Assembly (NCBI RefSeq): GCF_043555975.1
Contig: NZ_JBIGIA010000011.1
Coordinates: forward strand, 1-64,000
DNA: 64,000 nt
Source: Pelomonas nitida
Lineage (GTDB): Bacteria > Pseudomonadota > Gammaproteobacteria > Burkholderiales > Burkholderiaceae_C
Direction: 5' to 3'
The notes under the pieces are model-generated. The model was given only the letters and a program-made list of their open reading frames with translations. It made no database searches and was not told where the DNA came from. The first letter of the stretch is position 1. The number at the start of each line of letters is the position of its first letter. The position numbers and the translations under genes are program-made. Below are positions 32,793 through 40,454 of the stretch, piece after piece.

Positions 32793-33757
32793 CGCTGCGT
32801 ATCGACGTGGCGGACCCGGACGATGCGGACGCGCAGGTGCTGCTGGGCGAACTCTCCGACGCGCTGCAGGCCATCACCGGCGACAGCGGCCGCAGCAGCT
32901 TCTCGGCGGACGATGTGCGCGGCCCACGCAGCCGCTTCGTCGTGGCGCGGGATGCTGATGGCCGGGCGGTCGGCTGCGGCGCGTTGCGGCCGCTGCAGCC
33001 CGGCGTGGCCGAGCTCAAGCGCATGTATGCGCGGCCGGGCAGTCGCGGCGTGGGCGCGGCGGTGCTGGCCCACCTGGAGGCCGCGGCCAGCGAGCTGGGC
33101 TATCGCGCCGTCTGGCTGGAAACCCGTGCGGTGAACGCGCGGGCCTTGGCCTTTTACGCGCGGCACGGCTATGGCCGCATCGAGAACTTTGGCCGCTACG
33201 CGGGCAACGCGGCAGCTGTCTGCCTGGGCAAGGCCTGGGCGATGACGATCAAGGAACTGGACGGCGCGCAGGCTGCAGCCCGCGTGGGTGAACTGGCCGA
33301 GGTGTTGCGCGACTGCGTGGAGGGGGGCGCGTCGGTGGGCTTCATGCTGCCGCTGGCCGAGGGGCGGCCGGAGGCCTTCTGGCGCCGCGCGGCCGAAGGC
33401 GTCGCGGCCGGCGAGCGCCACCTGTTCGTCGCCGAGGACGAGATGGGCCGCATCTGCGGCACGGTGTCGCTCGTCACCGACATGCCCGACAACCAGCCAC
33501 ATCGCGCCGATGTGTCCAAGATGCTGGTGCACCGCCGCGTGCGCCGGCAGGGTGTGGCCGAGCGGTTGCTGCGTGCGCTGGAGGTAAAGGCGCGTGAGCT
33601 GGGCAGGACGACGCTGGTGCTGGACACGGTCACCGGCAGCGACGCGTCGCGGCTCTATGAGCGGCTGGGGTGGCAGAGGGCGGGGGATATTCCGAACTAC
33701 GCGTTAATGCCGGAGGGGCCACCGTGTTCGACGACTTACTATTTCCTAGCCCTATGA
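32789..33757 (+). CDS. Tandem GNAT acetyltransferase (two fused domains)
   Basis: A 322-residue protein with two GNAT folds. Domain 1 (about 1-149) has the acetyl-CoA loop ARPGSRGVGAAVLAHLE and AFYARHGYGRI. Domain 2 (about 152-322) begins with its own methionine (MTIKELDG), has VHRRVRRQGVAERLLRALE and ends SRLYERLGWQRAGDIPNYALMP. Each half matches a separate single-domain family. The junction codon is TGG at 33236-33238, three bases before the internal ATG at 33242; one G-to-A change would make TGA and separate two genes with normal spacing. It is therefore probably a recent stop-loss fusion. Substrates unknown. Translationally coupled to the XRE-cupin gene. Confidence 0.87.
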   Translation: MTLRIDVADPDDADAQVLLGELSDALQAITGDSGRSSFSADDVRGPRSRFVVARDADGRAVGCGALRPLQPGVAELKRMYARPGSRGVGAAVLAHLEAAASELGYRAVWLETRAVNARALAFYARHGYGRIENFGRYAGNAAAVCLGKAWAMTIKELDGAQAAARVGELAEVLRDCVEGGASVGFMLPLAEGRPEAFWRRAAEGVAAGERHLFVAEDEMGRICGTVSLVTDMPDNQPHRADVSKMLVHRRVRRQGVAERLLRALEVKARELGRTTLVLDTVTGSDASRLYERLGWQRAGDIPNYALMPEGPPCSTTYYFLAL

Positions 33758-33788
33758 GCAAGATGCCGGTGAATGAGAAGGTTGCAGC

Positions 33789-34121
33789 ATGAGAGCCTCG
33801 ATCAAGATCTTGCTCTACGTGGTGATCGTCGCCTTCCTGCTGCTTGCTTTGATCTTTTGGCTGCAGGGCCGAGCCAAGGCGGCGGCTGGTGGATTGCTGT
33901 TTGCCGCTGTGCTTTCTCCAGCGCTGCTTGAAGCCTGGTGGCCAGGCCGCTACTCCCTGAGCAAGCCTCGTGACGGCTCGCCAGACACGTTCGCCAATCG
34001 ACTGAAGCAGTTCCGCGGCGACCATCCGCGATGGGATGGTCGATTGCTCGTTGCGGTGGTGTTGTGCGTGTCCGCCGTCGCGCTGATCCAGCGGCTGATC
34101 GGTAGCTGGGTGTTGCGTTAG
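33789..34121 (+). CDS. Small membrane protein, 110 residues
   Basis: A 110-residue protein with three hydrophobic segments: ILLYVVIVAFLLLALIFWL (7-25), AAGGLLFAAVLSPALLEAWW (32-51) and LLVAVVLCVSAVALIQRLI (86-104). These surround a cytosolic or periplasmic loop ending KQFRGDHPRWDG. Family not recognised. GC is lower than in neighbours. It overlaps the AAA+ ATPase gene convergently by 4 bp and follows the GNAT gene by 31 bp, so it may be read from that operon. Confidence 0.7.
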   Translation: MRASIKILLYVVIVAFLLLALIFWLQGRAKAAAGGLLFAAVLSPALLEAWWPGRYSLSKPRDGSPDTFANRLKQFRGDHPRWDGRLLVAVVLCVSAVALIQRLIGSWVLR

Positions 34122-36442
34122 CCGGCCCTGAACCCCATCCCCCGCCGTTCCCTCACCTCCGGCTTCGCCCGGTGTTCAGCCTCCAGCTGCGCCAGGAACT
34201 CATCCGGCGTGAACGCCTCGCCGAGGATCTCGACCTGATGGCGTACGGCGGCGAAGTCGCCATGCGTCAGGCAGTCCATCGCGCTCAGCCTTGAGCGCTG
34301 CTCGCCATCCGGCGCCGCACCGGCCTCGCGCTCGAACATCGCCAGCCGCTGCTCGGGCCGCAGCGCCTTGAAGCGGATCTTGAACGCGAAGCGCCGCAGC
34401 GCGGCTTCGTCGAGGTCGTCGAACAGGTTGGTCGTGCAGATGAACAGGCCGTTGAAGCGCTCCATGCTGGCCAGCATCTCGTTGACCTCTGACACCTCGT
34501 AGTGGCGCTCCGCATGCTTGCGGCTGCGCAAAAAGCTGTCGGCCTCGTCCAGCAGCAGCACGGCGCCCTCGGTCTGCGCGGTCTCGAACATGCGGGCCAT
34601 GTTCTGCTCGGTCTCGCCGACGAACTTGCTGGCGATGTCGCTGGCGCGCTTGACCATCAGCGGCCGGCCCAGTGCCTGGGCGATGTGCTCGGCCAGCGCG
34701 GTCTTGCCGCTGCCGGGCGGGCCGTAGAAGCACAGCTGGCCACGGCCCGTGCGGCGCAGCGCCTCGACGATGCGCGGGATCTCGAAGCGGCTTTCGCAGT
34801 TCAGCAGGTCCAGCGCGTACTGCGTGACGCAGGGGCGGGCGAGGGAGGCGCTGTCGTCGCGGCCCAGCGCCTTGTCGGCGTTGAGCAGCTGGCGTTCGAT
34901 GAGTTTTTCGGCGTCGCCGGCCGAACCGGCCAATTGAGCGAAGCGAACGGCGGTGCGGATCTGCGCCGGCGTCAGGCCCGGCCGCTCGGCCAGCTTGGCG
35001 ACGAAGGCCTCGCTGACCTGCACCTCGCTCAGCGCCTTGGCGACCAGACCCTGGCGCGCGCCGGGCGGTGGCGATTTCAGTTCCAGGTGGTACTGGAAGC
35101 GGCGGCGGAAGGCCGGGTCGATCTGCTCGATGCGGTTGGTGACCCAGATGACCGGCACGGGGTTGGTTTCCAGGATCTGGTTGACCCAGGCCTTGCCGCT
35201 GACCGAGTTGCCGGCGCCGCCGTCCACGCTGGCGTCCAGCCGGCTCAGCAGCGAGGCCGTGTCGCTGGACAGCGGCGGGAACACGTCTTCCACCTCGTCG
35301 AACAGCAGCGCCACGTTGGCGCTGGCCTTCAGGAACACCTGGCTGATCTGCAGCGAGCGGTAGCGGTCGCGGCCCGACAACGAATTGCCGTCGCGGTCGG
35401 CGTACTCCACCTCGTAAAGGTCCAGCCCGGCGGCGGCGGCGGCCACCTTGGCCAGCTCCGTCTTGCCGGTGCCCGGTGGGCCGTACAGCAGCACGTTGAC
35501 GCCGGTGGCGTGCGTCGCGACGGCCTGGCGCAGCAAGCCCTTCAGCAGCCCGAGGTCCTCGGCGACGAACTGGAAATCGCTGGTGCCGAGCTGGCTGGCC
35601 GTGGCCGGCCGCGTGAACACGGCCATCAGGTCGTGCGGGCCCTGGTACTCGCGCATCAGCACCGGCGGCAGTTGGTCGCTGACCTTCATCAGGTCGGCCA
35701 GGTCGGTGATGTTGTGCTCGGAGATCAGGTTCTCGACCATGCCGATGCGTTCCAGCCGCGAGCCGGCGCGCAGGGCCTCGGCCACCTCGCGCTCGTCCAC
35801 GCCGGCCACGGCCGCGATGGCCGCGAAGGCCTCCTGCGCCGTGTTCACCTTGAACTCCACCAGCGCCCCGCGCAGCTCGCGCTGGTAGCGGGCCAGCGTG
35901 CCGTACAGCAGGATGGCGCGCTCGGCCGGATTCAGCTGCAGCAGCTGGCCCAGCGCGTCGATGTTCTTCTCGACCAGCGTGGACTCGCGCTTGAGCTGAC
36001 GGTCCAGGTGCTCGCAGGTGGTGGCCAGCAAGGCCATCATGTCCTTGGGCGCGTCCTTGACGTACTCGTCGAGGTAGAAGAAGAGGGTGGCCTCGGAGAA
36101 CGGCCCGCTCCACTGGCCGAAGCGATCGAGGAAGGCCTCGTCGGACAGGGCGTCGTGGCCGCGCCACAGCTCGTTGCCGGCGCAGCGCTGCGCGAGATAG
36201 ACGCGCAGCCGCTGCAGCACGCGCGTGGGCCAGACGAGGTGGCGGCCGGTGAAGGACAGCAGGCCGTTGAAATCGCGCCGCAGGTTGAAGCGGTTGGCGT
36301 GCTTGACGGTCAGCGTCAGCACGAACTGCGAGCACATGCGGTCCAGCACCGGGGCGCTGTCCAGGCCGGGAGACGGCAGCACGCGGGCAGCGGCGGCCCG
36401 GGAGGCGGTCTCTGCGGCAGCGGCACGCTTCACCATCGACAA
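34118..36442 (-). CDS. Tandem AAA+ ATPase
   Basis: A 774-residue cytosolic ATPase with an all-alpha N-terminal domain (about 30-300) and two AAA modules. Module 1: Walker A GPPGTGKT (321-328), Walker B ALLFDEVED (D382, E383), sensor region VIWVTNRIEQID and arginine cluster FRRRFQ. Module 2: Walker A GPPGSGKT (574-581), Walker B AVLLLDEAD (D632, E633), sensor-1 LFICTTNLFDDLD and arginine finger LRRFAFKIRF. Both sites look competent. The architecture is that of the ATP-dependent AAA family seen in Burkholderiales, resembling CDC48-like double rings but with an unfamiliar N-domain. Target unknown. Followed on the plus-strand side only by a 4-bp overlap, so probably monocistronic. Confidence 0.85.
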   Translation of the reverse strand: MSMVKRAAAAETASRAAAARVLPSPGLDSAPVLDRMCSQFVLTLTVKHANRFNLRRDFNGLLSFTGRHLVWPTRVLQRLRVYLAQRCAGNELWRGHDALSDEAFLDRFGQWSGPFSEATLFFYLDEYVKDAPKDMMALLATTCEHLDRQLKRESTLVEKNIDALGQLLQLNPAERAILLYGTLARYQRELRGALVEFKVNTAQEAFAAIAAVAGVDEREVAEALRAGSRLERIGMVENLISEHNITDLADLMKVSDQLPPVLMREYQGPHDLMAVFTRPATASQLGTSDFQFVAEDLGLLKGLLRQAVATHATGVNVLLYGPPGTGKTELAKVAAAAAGLDLYEVEYADRDGNSLSGRDRYRSLQISQVFLKASANVALLFDEVEDVFPPLSSDTASLLSRLDASVDGGAGNSVSGKAWVNQILETNPVPVIWVTNRIEQIDPAFRRRFQYHLELKSPPPGARQGLVAKALSEVQVSEAFVAKLAERPGLTPAQIRTAVRFAQLAGSAGDAEKLIERQLLNADKALGRDDSASLARPCVTQYALDLLNCESRFEIPRIVEALRRTGRGQLCFYGPPGSGKTALAEHIAQALGRPLMVKRASDIASKFVGETEQNMARMFETAQTEGAVLLLDEADSFLRSRKHAERHYEVSEVNEMLASMERFNGLFICTTNLFDDLDEAALRRFAFKIRFKALRPEQRLAMFEREAGAAPDGEQRSRLSAMDCLTHGDFAAVRHQVEILGEAFTPDEFLAQLEAEHRAKPEVRERRGMGFRAG

Positions 36443-36528
36443 GGCTCCTTGCCCACCAGCAGCGGTCGGCTCAGGCGATCTTGTATCAGGCTTCGCGGTG
36501 AATCAATGCAACGTCGCGCGTCGAGTGG

Positions 36529-36801
36529 TCAGTGCATCACGACGGGCTGCTGGCCCATCACGGCGTATTGCTCGATGAAGGCGTCCAGCTCGTCCTCGGA
36601 CGGCTCGCCATCGTCGATGAGGGCCTGCACGCCTTGCTGAAACGACTCCGCCAGCGCACCCTCGATGAAGATTTCCTTGCGGGCGAACTTGTCGACGATT
36701 TCGAACCCGCCGCGGTTGAGCTGCGGCCCCGGCTGCGGCTCGGCGGCCGGCACGTCGAACTGGACGACGATGAAGCTGTCGGAGTTGTAGAGCATGTGCA
36801 T
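36529..36801 (-). CDS. DUF3567 family protein
   Basis: A 90-residue acidic cytosolic protein of the DUF3567 family, found mainly in Burkholderiales. The N-terminus MHMLYNSDSFIVVQFDVP, the central GGFEIVDKFARKEIFIEG and the acidic helix PSEDELDAFIEQYAVMG match the family pattern. Function unknown. GGAG lies just upstream of the ATG at 36801. The gene is flanked by 86-122-bp gaps on both sides, the upstream one holding an 8-bp hairpin. Confidence 0.88.
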   Translation of the reverse strand: MHMLYNSDSFIVVQFDVPAAEPQPGPQLNRGGFEIVDKFARKEIFIEGALAESFQQGVQALIDDGEPSEDELDAFIEQYAVMGQQPVVMH

Positions 36802-36843
36802 GGAGTTCTCCTCGTGGCTTCAACTGCGGGTGGGCCCGTGTGT

Positions 36844-36864
36844 TTCAAGCCCGCTCGGCTTGAA
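36844..36864. promoter_or_regulatory. Inverted repeat upstream of the DUF3567 gene
   Basis: TTCAAGCC (36844-36851) and GGCTTGAA (36857-36864) form a perfect 8-bp inverted repeat with a 5-nt loop. It sits 43 bp before the DUF3567 start on the minus strand and 60 bp after the DUF3108 stop. It could be a terminator lacking a long T-run or an operator. Confidence 0.3.
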
Positions 36865-36923
36865 TACTGGCAGAACGGGGTGTTGTTCGGGTCATCCCAT
36901 ATCCCGACAACGTGTAGGAAGCG

Positions 36924-37826
36924 TCAGAAGTTCACAGGCCCAAGTACGATTTCGTAACCCCTGGTTTCTGGGTCGCCCTGGCGCAGCCGCACGGGCCAAT
37001 AGCCGCGCGCTGGGTCCAGCCAGAGCTCCACGCCGGGGTCTTGTTCACCCAGTCGCTGGCGGCGCAGATGCAGCCAGCCGGCGTCATCGGCGCCGGGTTC
37101 GACCGCTTCGAACACCCATTCGCGCAGTTCGCCTCGCAAGCCGGCCACCCACACGCGCCAGCGCCCGCCCGGCGCGGGGCTGGCCTGCACCAGCGCGGCC
37201 AGCTGCAGCCACCAGGACAGGCGGTCCTGCACGCCATCGGGTGCCGGCAGCCTGGCGGTGCTGGCCGAGAAGCTGATGAGCCGCGCGGCCGTGTCGAAGT
37301 TGATGGCCTGGCGGTCCTGGCCGTCGCGCTGCAGCGCGAAGCGCTCGGGCGTGAGGCCGGCCATGCCGGTGCGGCCCAGGCTTTCCTGCGCGGGCAGTTC
37401 GCGCCCGCCCAGTTGCCGCGTCAGCCGCAGGCGGTAGCGGCCGTCGGCCTGCGGCTCCCATGCCAGCAGGGCCACGCCGTCCTGTCCGTCCTGGCGCAGT
37501 TGGTAGGGCCAGGTGGCCGGGCCGGCCAGGCGCAGCGGCGGCGTGGCGGGCGCCGGTTCGGGCTGGTCGGCTGGCGGCGCGGCAGGCTGCGACATTGCCG
37601 GTCTGACCGCGGGGGCGACCGGTGGCAGCGTGGTGACCGGGGTGGCTTCGGGCGTCGCCTCGGGCATGGGAGGCGCCGGTGGCTGCAGCCGTGTTGCCTG
37701 GATGGCCCGTGGCGGCCGCGCGACGTCGCGGCGTTGCGGGCCGTCGCCGAGCAGGGCCATGTGGCCGATCAGGCTGGCCGCCAGCGCGAGCCAGGCGGCG
37801 CGAACCGGGGCGGGCAGGGCGCGCAT
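36924..37826 (-). CDS. DUF3108 domain-containing protein
   Basis: A 300-residue protein with an N-terminal membrane anchor (APVRAAWLALAASLIGHMALLG). A long Pro/Ala-rich linker (about 40-100: PPAPPMPEATPEATPV) leads to a C-terminal DUF3108 beta-barrel-like domain (YQLRQDGQDGVALLAWEPQ; LPAPDGVQDRLSWWLQLAAL). Layout resembles TonB-like or periplasm-spanning proteins. DUF3108 members are periplasmic and of unknown function. ATG at 37826; the divergent FAH-like gene starts 33 bp away, so promoters overlap. Confidence 0.85.
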   Translation of the reverse strand: MRALPAPVRAAWLALAASLIGHMALLGDGPQRRDVARPPRAIQATRLQPPAPPMPEATPEATPVTTLPPVAPAVRPAMSQPAAPPADQPEPAPATPPLRLAGPATWPYQLRQDGQDGVALLAWEPQADGRYRLRLTRQLGGRELPAQESLGRTGMAGLTPERFALQRDGQDRQAINFDTAARLISFSASTARLPAPDGVQDRLSWWLQLAALVQASPAPGGRWRVWVAGLRGELREWVFEAVEPGADDAGWLHLRRQRLGEQDPGVELWLDPARGYWPVRLRQGDPETRGYEIVLGPVNF

Positions 37827-37859
37827 CGCACAATGCTGCCATCTCTGCGGACTGCTTTC

Positions 37860-38636
37860 ATGAAACTCGCCAGCTATGCCGACGGCTCGCGCGACGGCCA
37901 CCTGGTCGTCGTCTCGCGCGACCTCACCCAGGCTCACTACGCAACCGGCATCGCGACCCGGCTGCAGCAAGTCCTCGACGACTGGGGCTTCATCGCGCCG
38001 CAGCTCGAAGACCTCGCGGTGCAGCTCAACCACGGCAAGCTGCGGCATGCCTTCGCCTTCGAACCGGCCAAATGCCTGGCGCCGCTGCCGCGTGCCCACG
38101 GCTGGGCGGTGGTCGACGCCGAAGGCGGCGTGCGCCGCGAGGTGGGTGGCTTCGCGGCGCCGCATCAACCGCTGCGCGCGCCAGCAGCAGGCGAGGCCGT
38201 GCTGGCTGCGCTGACCGGCGATCTGGCGGCCGCCAGCGACCGCGCCTCGGCGCTGGACGCGCTGCGTCTGCTGACGCTCGCGCTGGACTGGCGCATCGGC
38301 GGGGACCTCGTCGCCACGCAATGCGCGCCGGTGGCCGTCACGCCCGATGAGCTGGGTGACGGCTGGGCCGCCGGCCGGCTGCAGGCCCGCCTCGTCGCGC
38401 TGCACAACGGCGCGAAGCTGGAGCCTCGCGACGTGACGGCAGCGCCTGGCGATGCGCTGGCCCGCCTGGCCCGGCTGCGCGCGCTGCGGGCCGGGCAGGC
38501 GGCGGGCGTCGCGCTCGGCGCGCTCGACCTGTCCCTCGCGGCGGGCGACAGCCTGCACCTGGACCTCAAGACCGCCGCAGGCCAGAGCCTGTTCGGCGCC
38601 ATCGACCTCGACATCGCCCCAGCGCCCTCCGCATGA
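37860..38636 (+). CDS. Fumarylacetoacetate hydrolase-like protein with degenerate core
   Basis: A 258-residue protein. The N-terminal 75 residues match the FAH N-terminal domain (MKLASYADGSRDGHLVVVSRDLTQA, then FEPAKCLAPLPRAHGWAVVD). A later block CAPVAVTPDELGDGW matches the family segment where PVAVTPDELG precedes the core strand. The metal-binding Glu/Glu/Asp residues and the family stretch between these blocks are not recognisable; it is replaced by Ala/Leu-rich sequence, and the protein is about 70 residues shorter than usual. It probably keeps the fold partly but lacks catalytic metal. It overlaps the nucleoside hydrolase start by 4 bp. Confidence 0.72.
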   Translation: MKLASYADGSRDGHLVVVSRDLTQAHYATGIATRLQQVLDDWGFIAPQLEDLAVQLNHGKLRHAFAFEPAKCLAPLPRAHGWAVVDAEGGVRREVGGFAAPHQPLRAPAAGEAVLAALTGDLAAASDRASALDALRLLTLALDWRIGGDLVATQCAPVAVTPDELGDGWAAGRLQARLVALHNGAKLEPRDVTAAPGDALARLARLRALRAGQAAGVALGALDLSLAAGDSLHLDLKTAAGQSLFGAIDLDIAPAPSA

Positions 38637-39574
38637 ATCGCCAAGCCATCATCATCGACACCGACCCCGGCCAGGACGACGCCGTCGCGTTGCTGCTCGC
38701 CGCCGCCAGCCCGGAGCTGGAACTGCTGGGCGTCACGACCGTGGCCGGCAATGTGCCGCTGGCGCTGACGACGCTGAACGCCCGCAAGGTGCTGGAACTG
38801 GCCGGGCGCACGGACGTGCCCGTCTGCGCCGGCGCCGACCGGCCGCTGGATGTGCCGCTGGTCACGGCCGAGCACGTGCATGGCGACACCGGCCTGAACG
38901 GCGTCGACCTGCCCGAGCCGGCACTGCCCGTCGACCCGCGCCACGCGGTGGACTTCATCATCCAGACGCTGCGCGAGCGTGAGCCCGGCACGGTCACGCT
39001 GTGCCCGCTGGGCCCGCTGACCAACATCGCGCTGGCGCTGCGCCAGGCGCCCGACATCGCGCCCCGCATCAAGCACATCGTGCTGATGGGCGGCGGTTTC
39101 TTCGAAGGCGGCAATGTGACGCCGGCGGCCGAGTTCAACATCTACGTCGACCCGCAGGCCGCGCACGAGGTCTTCGCGAGTGGCGTGCCGATCACGATGG
39201 CGCCGCTGGACGTGACGCACCAGGTGCTGACCACGGCTGCGCGCATCGCCGCCATCCGCGCGCTGCCCAACCGCGTCGGCGCAGTCGTGGCGGCGTGGAT
39301 GGAGTTCTTCGAGCGCTACGACGAGGAGAAGTACGGCCAGGACGGCGGCCCGCTGCATGACCCCTGCGTCATCGCGTGGCTGCTGCAGCCCGAGCTGTTC
39401 ACCGGCCGGGACTGCAATGTGCGCATCGAGACCCAGAGCGCGCTGACGCGCGGCATGACCGTCATCGACTGGTGGGCCGTGACGGGCCTGCCGGCCAACG
39501 CGCAGGTGCTGCGGCACGTGGACGCGGACGGCTTTTTTGCGCTGCTGACCGAGCGGCTGGCGCGGCTTGGCTGA
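38633..39574 (+). CDS. Inosine/uridine-preferring nucleoside hydrolase
   Basis: A 313-residue cytosolic enzyme cleaving the N-glycosidic bond of ribonucleosides. The calcium-binding signature IIDTDPGQDDAVALLLA (D11, D15, D16) is complete. The mid motif VHGDTGLNGV, the central HIVLMGGGFFEGGNVTPAAEFNIYVDP (ligand-binding Asn/Asp) and the C-terminal LHDPCVIAWLL (catalytic His region) are present. Part of a two-gene unit with the FAH-like protein (ATGA overlap). A role in nucleoside salvage is expected. Confidence 0.94.
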   Translation: MNRQAIIIDTDPGQDDAVALLLAAASPELELLGVTTVAGNVPLALTTLNARKVLELAGRTDVPVCAGADRPLDVPLVTAEHVHGDTGLNGVDLPEPALPVDPRHAVDFIIQTLREREPGTVTLCPLGPLTNIALALRQAPDIAPRIKHIVLMGGGFFEGGNVTPAAEFNIYVDPQAAHEVFASGVPITMAPLDVTHQVLTTAARIAAIRALPNRVGAVVAAWMEFFERYDEEKYGQDGGPLHDPCVIAWLLQPELFTGRDCNVRIETQSALTRGMTVIDWWAVTGLPANAQVLRHVDADGFFALLTERLARLG

Positions 39575-39593
39575 CGATGAGTACGTGATACCG

Positions 39594-40454
39594 ATGAGCG
39601 CCTGTTTCACCCGTTTCGCCGCTGTGGTTGCGCTGGCCCTGCCAGGCCTTGCCGCCGCCCAGCCGCTGCCCCAGCTCCAGTCCTACCAGGTGGATGCGTC
39701 CTGGATCACCCCCGTGGAGCCGCTGCGCATCAGCGACCATGTCTGGCAGATCGGCGCGCAGGACATCACGGCCCTGCTCGTGAAGACGCCTCAGGGCGCC
39801 GTGCTGATCGACGGTGGCATGCCGCAGATGGCCGATGCGCTGCTGAAGAACATGGCCAAGCTCGGCGTCGCGCCGGGCGAGCTGCGCTTCATCCTGCACA
39901 GCCACGCGCATGCCGACCACGTCGGCCCGCTGGCCGCCATCAGGCGCGCAACCGGCGCAGTGCTGGTCAGCAACGCCGAGTCCGCGGCCCTGCTCGCCCG
40001 CGGCGGCAGCCATGACATCCACTTCGGCGACGACATCATCTACGCGCCCGTCATCGTCGACCGCCTCGTGCAGGACCGTGAAGCGGTCAGTCTTGGCGGC
40101 ATGGTCTTCACCCCCTGGTTCACGCCGGGGCATACGCCGGGAAGCCTGAGCTGGACCTGGACTGACACCCGTGATGGCAAGCCCGTGCGAATCGCCTACG
40201 TGGACAGCCTCACCGCGCCCGGCTACCGGCTGGCCGGCAACCCCGGCTATCCGCAGATCCAGCGCGACTACGCGTACAGCATCGATGTCGTGCGCCGCCT
40301 GCCGTGCGACCTGCTGCTGACCCCGCACCCGGGTTTCAGCGGCTGGAACTACGCCGACGCTGCCCGGCCCAACCCCGAACCCATGAGTTGTGCGGCGCTG
40401 GCGGATGCGGCGGCACAGCGCCTGCAGAAACAGGCGGGCGCCGAGGTTCGCTAG
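39594..40454 (+). CDS. Subclass B3 metallo-beta-lactamase
   Basis: A 286-residue periplasmic zinc hydrolase with signal peptide (FAAVVALALPGLAAA). The zinc ligands of subclass B3 are all present: H104, H106, D108, H109 in HAHADH, H180 in FTPGHTPGSLSW and H245 in LLTPHPGFSGW. The segment VTPVEPLRISDHVWQIGAQDITALLV and the post-H245 NYADAA pattern match environmental B3 enzymes of betaproteobacteria (THIN-B type). Hydrolysis of penicillins and cephalosporins is expected, carbapenems possible; the spectrum cannot be read from sequence. Follows the nucleoside hydrolase by 19 bp; overlaps the Pat gene convergently by 4 bp. Confidence 0.92.
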   Translation: MSACFTRFAAVVALALPGLAAAQPLPQLQSYQVDASWITPVEPLRISDHVWQIGAQDITALLVKTPQGAVLIDGGMPQMADALLKNMAKLGVAPGELRFILHSHAHADHVGPLAAIRRATGAVLVSNAESAALLARGGSHDIHFGDDIIYAPVIVDRLVQDREAVSLGGMVFTPWFTPGHTPGSLSWTWTDTRDGKPVRIAYVDSLTAPGYRLAGNPGYPQIQRDYAYSIDVVRRLPCDLLLTPHPGFSGWNYADAARPNPEPMSCAALADAAAQRLQKQAGAEVR

